Assembly (NCBI GenBank): GCA_964514175.1 | Contig: CAZEPQ010000061.1 | Coordinates: 1-10,761 of the forward strand | Length of the DNA: 10,761 nt | Direction: 5' to 3' | From: HGM13006 sp964514175 | Lineage (GTDB): Bacteria > Bacillota > Clostridia > Oscillospirales > Oscillospiraceae | Shown: positions 1-5,846 of the stretch, one piece after another | Layout of the letters: every line of letters begins with the position of its first letter | How positions within the stretch are numbered: position 1 is the first letter of the stretch | Notes under the pieces: model-generated | What the model was told of the DNA's origin: nothing | Databases searched by the model: none | The model's input: the letters and a program-made list of their open reading frames with translations, nothing else | Program-made: the position numbers and the translations under genes

Positions 1-21
1 TTTTTTGGATTCTGTCGCCAT
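1..21 (-). CDS. Start of an unidentified gene running off the left edge
   Basis: Only the first seven codons are visible, reading MATESKK. The ATG occupies 19-21. It is called a real start because an AGAAAGGAG ribosome binding site (29-37) lies 7 nt upstream, and a near-consensus SigA promoter lies just above that. The seven residues do not identify a family. ruvX often follows ireB in Firmicutes, but nothing visible supports or excludes it here. The gene has its own promoter and is separated from ireB by a terminator, so it is probably an independent transcription unit. Confidence 0.75.
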
Positions 22-51
22 ATTGTTTCTCCTTTCTGCGAATGTAACCGA

Positions 52-80
52 ATTGTAACACATTGTTTCGGATATGTCAA
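52..80 (-). promoter_or_regulatory. Strong SigA-type promoter for the left-edge gene
   Basis: On the minus strand there is a perfect TTGACA -35 (75-80), a 17-nt spacer and a TACAAT -10 (52-57). The TGT just before the -10 makes it an extended -10 element. Transcription should start near 45, giving a leader of only about 25 nt before the ATG at 21, with room for little besides the ribosome binding site. The match to consensus is the best in the window, so I expect a well-expressed gene unless it is repressed. Two similar decamers containing GTTACA lie over and just after the -10. Confidence 0.85.
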
Positions 81-180
81 CCTTTTCGATACATTCTTTC
101 TAAAACTTTTTTCGAATGGTTACAAATAATATGAGACAGAGTAATCACACGGAGATCCATATTCAGTTGTTGATTATATA

Positions 181-218
181 TAAAACGCGGGAAAAAGCGC
201 CTTTTGGGCGCTTTCCCG
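181..218 (-). terminator. Intrinsic terminator after ireB
   Basis: Starting 4 nt after the ireB stop codon, the minus strand forms a GC-rich hairpin. CGGGAAAGCGCC (207-218) pairs with GGCGC...CCCG (188-201) around a loop of about five bases, with two unpaired bases in one arm. TTTT and an AT-rich tail follow. The position directly behind ireB and the T-run on the minus-strand side fit termination of ireB (and any his read-through). The opposite strand has a poorer T-run. Confidence 0.85.
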
Positions 219-222
219 AATT

Positions 223-468
223 TTAGCGGAATAAATAATTACGAACCAGTTCCTGCATCAGCTCGTCCCGGTCAATTTTTGTAATTTCTGTCCGGGCACC
301 ATTGTGGTTGGTGATGTAGGTGGGATCTTCACTGAGAAGATATCCAACGATCTGGTTGATGGGATTGTAACCTTTTTCACTCAGCGAGCAATACACCGAC
401 GTGAGAATCCGCTTCATCTCCCGATTCGGGTCTTCGATTACATGAAATTTTATGGTCTGATCTTCCAT
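223..468 (-). CDS. ireB: IreB family regulatory phosphoprotein (UPF0297)
   Basis: This small soluble protein (81 aa) matches the UPF0297/IreB family along its whole length. The hallmark SLSEKGYNPINQIVGYLLS lies at about residues 28-46, followed by a DPTYI segment and the basic/acidic C-terminal helix RDELMQELVRNYL. In Enterococcus faecalis, IreB is a substrate of the PASTA kinase IreK and modulates cell-wall stress and cephalosporin resistance. It has no signal peptide or membrane segment. The ATG (466-468) sits 9 nt after an AAAAGGGG ribosome binding site. In many Firmicutes the gene lies between alaS and ruvX; here it follows the his operon with its own promoter and a terminator behind it. 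Only one threonine (T5) lies in the N-terminal region where E. faecalis IreB is phosphorylated. Family assignment is secure; its role in this organism is inferred. Confidence 0.93.
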   Translation of the reverse strand: MEDQTIKFHVIEDPNREMKRILTSVYCSLSEKGYNPINQIVGYLLSEDPTYITNHNGARTEITKIDRDELMQELVRNYLFR

Positions 469-502
469 CGGTCTATACCCCTTTTCATTGTGTATTTATC
501 AT

Positions 503-531
503 ATCATACTTCATTCGCGAAAAAAAGTAAA
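503..531 (-). promoter_or_regulatory. Probable SigA promoter of ireB
   Basis: On the minus strand a TTTACT -35 (526-531, 4 of 6 matches to consensus) and a TATGAT -10 (503-508, 5 of 6) are separated by 17 nt. The predicted start near 496 gives a leader of about 28 nt before the ireB ATG. This suggests ireB can be expressed independently of the histidine operon. The -35 overlaps the downstream arm of a possible terminator hairpin, so his transcription and ireB initiation may interfere. Confidence 0.6.
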
Positions 532-551
532 GGGCTTCCTGCAATCTTTAC
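520..551 (-). terminator. Possible weak terminator of the his operon
   Basis: About 30 nt after the hisE stop, the minus strand reads GTAAAG, a 13-nt loop (with a possible inner GC/GC pair), CTTTAC, then seven Ts (520-526). The T-run is good, but the stem is only six mostly AT pairs, so it may be leaky. No stronger hairpin is visible between hisE and ireB. A transcript reaching into ireB and ending at the better terminator at 181-218 is equally plausible. Confidence 0.4.
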
Positions 552-579
552 AGAAAGTTAAAGGTCTCGTTCCCAATCT

Positions 580-909
580 TTAAGTATCATGATCGGATAC
601 ATGCATTTTTTTCAGATTGCCGATCTTCTGGCTGCGCTTGTCCAGCTCTTCCAGAACCGCCTCCAGAGGAATGTCCTTCTCCACCATCATAACCATCAGA
701 TGATAAATCAAATCACTGATTTCTCCCACGGTATCGGAGGGAACGTCATTTTTTGCCGCAATGATGGTTTCGGCGCTCTCCTCCCCCACCTTTTTCAGGA
801 TCTTATCCAGCCCCTTTTCAAAGAGATAGCAGGTATAGCTTCCCTCCTGAGGGTTGGCCTTTCGGTCCTGTACCACCTGATAGAGGTCCTTTAATACATT
901 GTCGTTCAC
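580..909 (-). CDS. hisE: Phosphoribosyl-ATP pyrophosphatase
   Basis: HisE catalyses the second step of histidine synthesis, hydrolysing phosphoribosyl-ATP to phosphoribosyl-AMP and pyrophosphate in the cytosol. The 109-aa all-helical protein belongs to the MazG-like fold. The metal-binding acids are visible as GEESAE (E43, E44, E47) and EISDLIYHL (E63, D66). The start is a GTG at 907-909, sharing the four bases GTGA with the hisI stop. A GGAGG site 7 nt upstream (917-921) fixes it, and no ATG is close. The length is slightly above the usual roughly 100 aa because of a short polar C-terminal tail (KKMHVSDHDT). In many bacteria HisI and HisE are fused; here they are separate, adjacent and probably translationally coupled. 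It is the last gene of the operon. Confidence 0.97.
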   Translation of the reverse strand: MNDNVLKDLYQVVQDRKANPQEGSYTCYLFEKGLDKILKKVGEESAETIIAAKNDVPSDTVGEISDLIYHLMVMMVEKDIPLEAVLEELDKRSQKIGNLKKMHVSDHDT

Positions 910-1232
910 TTTACTTCCTCCAGTTTCTCATAGAAGCAGGACACAGCACCGGTATGGCAGGCAGGGCCGGCAGGCTCCACCAGCAGCAGCAGGGTATCCG
1001 TATCGCAATCGGTATAGATTTCCTTGACATACATAAAATTGCCGGAGGTGCCGCCCTTATTCCAAAGCTCCTGACGGCTGCGGCTCCAGAACCATGCTGT
1101 TTTCGTCTCGAAGGTCTTGCGAACCGCTTCCTCGTTGGCAAAGCCCAGCATCAGCACCTGCTTTGTCTTAATATCCTGGACGATGACAGGGATCAGCTCT
1201 GACTTATAGAAAAGATTTTTTACATCAAACAT
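906..1232 (-). CDS. hisI: Phosphoribosyl-AMP cyclohydrolase
   Basis: HisI opens the adenine ring of phosphoribosyl-AMP to give ProFAR, step three of the pathway. The 108-aa protein is a stand-alone PRA-CH domain of typical length. Visible family motifs are WFWSRSRQELWNKGGTSGN (residues 47-65), the metal-binding DCDTDT (75-80; D75, D77, D79 for magnesium and C76 for zinc) and PACHTGAVSCF (90-100), whose C92 and C99 complete the zinc site. The ATG at 1230-1232 is supported by AAAGGAGA ending six bases upstream. The gap to hisF is 12 nt, so the ribosome binding site partly overlaps the hisF stop. Its 3' end overlaps hisE by four bases. Confidence 0.97.
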   Translation of the reverse strand: MFDVKNLFYKSELIPVIVQDIKTKQVLMLGFANEEAVRKTFETKTAWFWSRSRQELWNKGGTSGNFMYVKEIYTDCDTDTLLLLVEPAGPACHTGAVSCFYEKLEEVK

Positions 1233-1244
1233 GATTTTTCTCCT

Positions 1245-2000
1245 TTACCGTACCGGGATATTCCGACTGCGGAGATATTCCTTCACCTGGGGCACCGTCA
1301 GCTCTCCATAGTGGAACAAACTGGCCGCCAGAGCCGCATCACAGCCGGTCTTTTCAAAGACTTCCGCAAAGTCCTCCAGGCTGCCCGCTCCACCGCTGGC
1401 AATAACAGGGATAGAAACCGCATCCACCACAGCCTTGGTCATGGCAAGATCAAAGCCTGCCTTGGTTCCGTCGGCGTCCATGGAGGTCAGCAGGATCTCC
1501 CCTGCCCCCAGCTCCTGGCCCTTTTTCGCCCATTCCACCACATCAAGCCCTGTGCGGCTCCGTCCTCCGGCAATCACCACTTCCCAAGTACCGTCCTCAC
1601 GGCTTTTGCCGTCAATGGCCAGCACCACGCACTGGCTGCCGAACTGCTCCGCTGCCTTGGTAATCAGCTCCGGGTTCTTCACCGCCGCAGAATTGACAGA
1701 TATCTTGTCGGCTCCCGCCCGTAGGATTTCCTGAAAATCCTCCACAGTGCGGATGCCGCCGCCCACGGTCAGAGGCACAAATACCTTCTTGCCGGTGTCC
1801 TCAATCACGTCCACCACGGATTTCCGGGCATCACTGGTGGCGGTGATATCCAAAAACACCACCTCATCGGCGCCCTGATCGGAGTAATATTTCGCCAGAT
1901 CCACCGGGTTGCCTGCGTCACGGATACCAACAAAGTTGACCCCCTTGACCACTCTGCCGTCCTTCACATCCAGGCAGGGAATGATTCTCTTTGCAAGCAT
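1245..2000 (-). CDS. hisF: Imidazole glycerol phosphate synthase, cyclase subunit
   Basis: HisF forms a complex with HisH and uses the ammonia HisH releases to convert PRFAR into imidazole glycerol phosphate and AICAR, step five of the pathway. The 251-aa length is standard for this (beta/alpha)8 barrel. The two catalytic aspartates are present as D11 (PCLDVKDGRVVKG) and D130 (LAIDGK). Phosphate-binding loops appear at TVGGGIR (78-84) and ASGGAG (201-206). The ATG (1998-2000) overlaps the hisA stop by one base (TGATG), with GGGGAG eight bases upstream, which suggests coupled translation. Half-barrel similarity to HisA reflects their known common origin. Confidence 0.98.
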   Translation of the reverse strand: MLAKRIIPCLDVKDGRVVKGVNFVGIRDAGNPVDLAKYYSDQGADEVVFLDITATSDARKSVVDVIEDTGKKVFVPLTVGGGIRTVEDFQEILRAGADKISVNSAAVKNPELITKAAEQFGSQCVVLAIDGKSREDGTWEVVIAGGRSRTGLDVVEWAKKGQELGAGEILLTSMDADGTKAGFDLAMTKAVVDAVSIPVIASGGAGSLEDFAEVFEKTGCDAALAASLFHYGELTVPQVKEYLRSRNIPVR

Positions 2001-2767
2001 CAGTTCTTCTCCCCTTCCCAGGTAAAGGTTCCGATAACAGCCCAGCCTTCATTCTTTTCCAGGAGGTCGATCATAGCTTTCAGGTTCACCCGGCCTTCAT
2101 AATAAGCCTTTCCCACAATGGCTCCATCCATACGGCAATTCGCCAGATCAAACAGATCCTGATTACAGCTCACACCACCGCTGGCAGTGATCCTACAAGA
2201 CACCGTTTCACGAAGGGCCTTCAATCTGTCCAGAGACGGACCGGACAGGGCGCCATCCGTTGCGATATCTGTAAAAATGATATTCTGGACTCCCAGGGAT
2301 TCCATCTTTTTGGCAAATTCCAGATAATCAAGGCCGCTGTCCTCCACCCATCCGGCAGTTTTCACCTTGCCGTCCAGGGTGTCGATACCTACGGCCACAC
2401 GGTCACCGTACTTCTTTGCGGCTGCTTCTACAAATTCAGGATCTGTGACGGCAGCAGAGCCGATGACACCCCGGTAGACCCCCAGATCGAACACAGCCTC
2501 AAGGTCGGCCATATTGCGGATACCGCCCCCCAGCTCCACCTTCAGGCCGCTGTTTTCACAGACAGCCTTCACAATGTCGCTGTTCTTTCTGACACCGTCC
2601 TTGGCTCCGTCCAGATCCACCATATGAATATATTCGGCCCCGGTATCCTTGAAAATCTTCGCCGTTTCCAGCGGGTCCTCTGCCACCTGATGAACGGTGG
2701 AAAAATCCCCCTTATAGAGACGGACACATTTGCCGTTCTTTAAATCTATGGCCGGTAAAATAATCAT
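2000..2767 (-). CDS. hisA: ProFAR isomerase (phosphoribosylformimino-AICAR isomerase)
   Basis: HisA carries out the Amadori rearrangement of ProFAR to PRFAR, step four. The (beta/alpha)8 barrel shows the catalytic aspartates D8 (LPAIDLKNGKCVRL) and D129 (VGIDTLDGK). Phosphate-binding loops are ELGGGIR (78-84) and ASGGVS (195-200), and the usual FTDIATDGALSGPS segment is at about 165-178. At 255 aa it is about 10-15 residues longer than many homologues because of a C-terminal tail (WAVIGTFTWEGEKN). The ATG (2765-2767) shares ATGA with the hisH stop, and GGAGGG lies 8 nt upstream. The biosynthetic DTLDGKV sequence distinguishes it from hisF. I see nothing to suggest a PriA-type dual-function enzyme, but trp genes are not visible to check. 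Confidence 0.97.
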   Translation of the reverse strand: MIILPAIDLKNGKCVRLYKGDFSTVHQVAEDPLETAKIFKDTGAEYIHMVDLDGAKDGVRKNSDIVKAVCENSGLKVELGGGIRNMADLEAVFDLGVYRGVIGSAAVTDPEFVEAAAKKYGDRVAVGIDTLDGKVKTAGWVEDSGLDYLEFAKKMESLGVQNIIFTDIATDGALSGPSLDRLKALRETVSCRITASGGVSCNQDLFDLANCRMDGAIVGKAYYEGRVNLKAMIDLLEKNEGWAVIGTFTWEGEKN

Positions 2768-3369
2768 TTTGTCAGCCCTCCAAAGTTTCTAAGGATCTCC
2801 ATACCCACATCGCCGCTCTTTTCCGGGTGGAACTGGCAGCCGAACACGTTGTCCCTTGCTACCATGGCGGTTACCGTTCCGCCGTAATCTGTAGTCAGGG
2901 CCAAATCCCCCTGATTTTCCACCTTTGCAGCGAAGCTGTGGACAAAGTAGACATAGTCCCCGTCGGAAAGTCCAGCGGTCAGAGGATTGGAATTGACGAG
3001 TTTCAGGCTATTCCAGCCAATGTGGGGCAACTTCAATTCCGTTTCGATCCGCTCCACCTTACCTGGAATCAGGCCAAGGCCTGTGGAAAACGCAATCTCT
3101 GTGGAGGACTCCATCAACATCTGCATACCAAGGCAGATGCCCAAAAGGGGCTTCTGCCTTGCCTGTTTTAGGATTTCCAGGTCCATACCGCCACGGCGCA
3201 GGAATTCCATGCACATGGGGAAGGCCCCCACACCGGGCAGAATCAGCCCGTCATATTTTTCAAGCTCATCGGGATCGGACACAATGGCATTCTGTAGCCC
3301 CAGAAAATCCAGAGCCTTTGTAACGCTTTTCAGGTTGCCCGCACCGTAATCAATCACCGCAATGCTCAT
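2764..3369 (-). CDS. hisH: Imidazole glycerol phosphate synthase, glutaminase subunit
   Basis: HisH is the class I glutamine amidotransferase subunit that feeds ammonia to HisF. The 201-aa protein has the intact triad: nucleophile C79 in LLGICLGMQ, and H181 and E183 in CQFHPEKSG. The N-terminal IDYGAGNLKSV and the oxyanion-region LPGVGAF (44-50) are characteristic of HisH. The HSF segment at 144-146 is also typical. The ATG (3367-3369) overlaps the hisB stop by four bases (ATGA), with GGAG seven bases upstream inside hisB. hisA sits between hisH and hisF in this operon, as in many Firmicutes. Confidence 0.98.
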   Translation of the reverse strand: MSIAVIDYGAGNLKSVTKALDFLGLQNAIVSDPDELEKYDGLILPGVGAFPMCMEFLRRGGMDLEILKQARQKPLLGICLGMQMLMESSTEIAFSTGLGLIPGKVERIETELKLPHIGWNSLKLVNSNPLTAGLSDGDYVYFVHSFAAKVENQGDLALTTDYGGTVTAMVARDNVFGCQFHPEKSGDVGMEILRNFGGLTK

Positions 3370-3944
3370 GCCAGGGCTCCTTTTGTAGAGGTGACCTTGT
3401 CGGACTCCACCTTTACCGCATCCTTGAGAGAAAGGCCCAGCGCCTTGAATAAGCCCTCGGTAATGTGATGGGCATTTTCGCCGTACAGAGCCTTCAAATG
3501 CAGCGTGATACCACTGTTCATGGCAAAGGCCCGCATAAATTCCTTGGTGAGGCAGCTATCATAGTCCCCGATCATGGGCTGGGGCATGGAGGCATCCATC
3601 ACAAGATAGGGCCGCCCGGACACATCCAGGGCGCAGAACTCCAAGCTCTCGTCCATAGGCACATAGGCGGAGGCAAACCGGCGGATGCCAACCTTGTCTC
3701 CCAGGGCTTCTTTCAAAGCCATGCCCAAAACGATGCCCACATCCTCAACGGAGTGGTGTCCGTCCACATGTAGGTCCCCCTTGCACTTTACCTCCCCGCC
3801 AAAGCCTGCGTAAAACAGCATAGCATGGAGCATATGGTCGAAAAAGCCGATACCGGTGTCGATATTCAGGCTTCCGCCCTCTAAATTCAATGTAACTAAG
3901 ACCTTAGTTTCCTTGGTCTCACGGGAAATGGTTGCAGTTCTCAT
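3366..3944 (-). CDS. hisB: Imidazoleglycerol-phosphate dehydratase
   Basis: This enzyme dehydrates imidazole glycerol phosphate to imidazole acetol phosphate, step six. At 192 aa it is the monofunctional form, without the histidinol-phosphatase domain fused to it in E. coli. Its manganese-binding histidine/acid clusters are intact: FFDHMLH (34-40), DGHHSVEDVG (61-70), DESLEF (98-103) and ENAHHITEG (156-164). The C-terminal STKGAL is the usual family ending. The ATG (3942-3944) is separated from the hisD stop by a single base, and a TGAGG site 7 nt upstream lies in the hisD end. The missing phosphatase activity must come from another gene. Confidence 0.98.
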   Translation of the reverse strand: MRTATISRETKETKVLVTLNLEGGSLNIDTGIGFFDHMLHAMLFYAGFGGEVKCKGDLHVDGHHSVEDVGIVLGMALKEALGDKVGIRRFASAYVPMDESLEFCALDVSGRPYLVMDASMPQPMIGDYDSCLTKEFMRAFAMNSGITLHLKALYGENAHHITEGLFKALGLSLKDAVKVESDKVTSTKGALA

Positions 3945-3945
3945 A

Positions 3946-5220
3946 TCAAAACCTCACTTTGATGGAGTTTGCATGGGCTGTCAAGTGTTCGCTCTCTGCC
4001 ATGTCGATGATGCCATCCTTCACAGAACTGAGGGCCTCACGGCTGAAGTCGATGACGCTCATTTTTTTGAGAAAGCTCTCGACACTCAGGGGTGAGAAGA
4101 ATCTGGCAGTGCCGGAGGTGGGCAGCACATGGCAGGGACCTGCCATATAATCACCCAGAGGCTCCGGGGTATTCTCTCCCAGGAACAATGCGCCCGCATT
4201 ATGAATGAGAGGCATCAGCGTCCGGGGTTCCTTTGTCATAATTTCCAGGTGCTCCGGGGCGATCTCATTGGCAAGCTCACAGCACTGCTCAAGGGTATCG
4301 CAAACAACAATGGCTCCGTAATCCCGCAGGGACTGGACCATGACCTCACTGCGGGAAAGGTACCCGGTCTGACGGACAATCTCTGCCTTTACCTGCTCCG
4401 CCAACTCCTGGGAGGTGGTAAGCAGCACCGCACTGGCCATAACGTCATGCTCCGCCTGAGAAAGCAGATCCGCAGCGGTATACACAGGGTTGGCGGTTTC
4501 GTCCGCAATTACCAGCACCTCAGAGGGGCCAGCCACCATATCAATGTCCAGGGTACCGTAGGCCATACGCTTGGCTGCCGCCACAAAGGCGTTGCCGGGG
4601 CCCACCAGCTTATCCACCTGGGGAATAAAGCCCGCACCATAGGTCAGCGCTGCCACAGCCTGTACGCCGCCCACAGCAATGACCCGATCCACCTCCGCCA
4701 CATAGGCTGCGGCCAGAACGGCGTCATTCAAATTCTCCGTGGGAGGGGTCACCATAATGATCTCGCCGCAGCCTGCCACCTTGGCAGGAACCGCATTCAT
4801 CAGCACAGAGCTGGGATAGGCCGCCTTGCCGCCGGGGACATAAATGCCCACTCTGGAAAGGCCACGAACCACCTGGCCCACATAGCCCCCCTTCATGGGG
4901 CTCTCCCACTCCCGGGACTTGGTCAAAAGCTCTGTCTGATAGGCACGAATATTCTCCGCACTCTGCTTGAGGGCGGAAAGCAGCTTGGGATCAATGCGCT
5001 CCGCTGCCGCCTTCAAAGTCTCCTTGGAAATTTCATAGGGCTCCGCCTTGTCAAATTTCAGGGAATATTCCTTCACGGCCTCATAGCCACGGGTACGAAC
5101 GGCCTCCATGATCTCGGAAGCGGATTTGGCGATCCCCGCATTGGTCTCGGCAGCCCGGGCCTTCATGGCTGCGATCTGCTGTTTTTCCGCCCCCCCGTCG
5201 GCCTTTACAATGGTGATCAT
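3946..5220 (-). CDS. hisD: Histidinol dehydrogenase
   Basis: HisD oxidises L-histidinol to L-histidine in two NAD-dependent steps, the end of the pathway. The 424-aa protein has normal length and all expected active-site residues. Zinc ligands are Q255 and H258 (DLLSQAEHD), D357 (PLGDYMAGP) and H416 (HLTAHANS). The catalytic pair is E323-H324 (IAPEHLEI). These align with E. coli Q259, H262, D360, H419 and E326-H327 with a shift of three or four residues. The GPSEVLVIADETA signature is at 231-243. The ATG (5218-5220) shares ATGA with the hisG stop; a GAGG is about 10 nt upstream, a somewhat long spacing that suggests reliance on coupling. Confidence 0.98.
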   Translation of the reverse strand: MITIVKADGGAEKQQIAAMKARAAETNAGIAKSASEIMEAVRTRGYEAVKEYSLKFDKAEPYEISKETLKAAAERIDPKLLSALKQSAENIRAYQTELLTKSREWESPMKGGYVGQVVRGLSRVGIYVPGGKAAYPSSVLMNAVPAKVAGCGEIIMVTPPTENLNDAVLAAAYVAEVDRVIAVGGVQAVAALTYGAGFIPQVDKLVGPGNAFVAAAKRMAYGTLDIDMVAGPSEVLVIADETANPVYTAADLLSQAEHDVMASAVLLTTSQELAEQVKAEIVRQTGYLSRSEVMVQSLRDYGAIVVCDTLEQCCELANEIAPEHLEIMTKEPRTLMPLIHNAGALFLGENTPEPLGDYMAGPCHVLPTSGTARFFSPLSVESFLKKMSVIDFSREALSSVKDGIIDMAESEHLTAHANSIKVRF

Positions 5221-5846
5221 TTGTTTACCGCCTCGATTCTATCAATGAAATCAAAAATCTGATCTTTGTACAATTTCATGCTGGCTGTGTTCACAATGAG
5301 CCGTGCGGACACAGGGGCCACCGTCTCAATGGGCACAAGCCCGTTTTCCTTCAAAGTACCGCCGGTCTGAACAATGTCCACAATACCGTTGCTGAGACCC
5401 ACAAGAGGCGCCAGCTCCACGCTGCCTTCGATCTTGATGACGGACACATCCATGCCCTTTCCGGCAAAATAGTTCTTCGTCACGTTGGGATATTTAGAAG
5501 CAACCACACGGTTCTGATAGGTTCCGTAAAAGTCGCTGCCCTCCGGCACCGCCAAGGCAAACCGACACTTTCCATAGCCTAGATCCAGCATCTCATAATA
5601 GCTGCCTCCGTGCTCCATCATGGTGTCCTTGCCAACGATGCCCAAGTCGCACACGCCGTGGGTCACATAGGTCAGCACATCTGCCGCCTTGCTCAGCACA
5701 ACGTCTAGGGGATAATTCTCAATGGGCAGAATCAGCTTTCGGGTGTCGGCCCGAACAGCGGTGCAATCCAGCCCCATTTTTTCAAACAGATCCAGGGAAT
5801 CCTCCAAAAGCCGCCCCTTGGTAACGGCAATCCGCAGTCTTCTCAC
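5217..5846 (-). CDS. hisG: ATP phosphoribosyltransferase, short-form catalytic subunit
   Basis: HisG condenses ATP and PRPP, the committed first step of histidine synthesis. At 209 aa it is the short form, which lacks the C-terminal ACT-like regulatory domain of the roughly 300-aa long form. It therefore needs HisZ, encoded directly upstream, for activity and histidine feedback. Visible motifs are KGRL (10-13), DLGIVGKD (67-74) and the PRPP-binding loop DIVQTGGTLKENGL (157-170). The start is GTG (5844-5846) overlapping the hisZ stop as GTGA. A perfect AGGAGG site (GGAGG at 5854-5858) lies 7 nt upstream, and the first internal ATG, at residue 24, would remove the conserved KGRL region, so GTG is the clear start. 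Confidence 0.97.
   Translation of the reverse strand: MRRLRIAVTKGRLLEDSLDLFEKMGLDCTAVRADTRKLILPIENYPLDVVLSKAADVLTYVTHGVCDLGIVGKDTMMEHGGSYYEMLDLGYGKCRFALAVPEGSDFYGTYQNRVVASKYPNVTKNYFAGKGMDVSVIKIEGSVELAPLVGLSNGIVDIVQTGGTLKENGLVPIETVAPVSARLIVNTASMKLYKDQIFDFIDRIEAVNK

Noticed and set aside
171..182. Second minus-strand promoter using TATAAT just after the ireB terminator
   Set aside because: No acceptable -35 exists about 17 nt upstream because that space is the terminator hairpin.
1991..2743. Plus-strand open frame (250 codons) opposite hisA
   Set aside because: Antisense shadow of a fully conserved hisA; no motif and no promoter feeding it.
4129..5262. Long plus-strand open frame (377 codons) opposite hisD
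   Set aside because: It lies almost entirely antisense to hisD, whose active-site residues are all intact. Its translation is rich in His, Gly and Arg with no recognisable domain, as expected of a shadow frame in a GC-rich gene.
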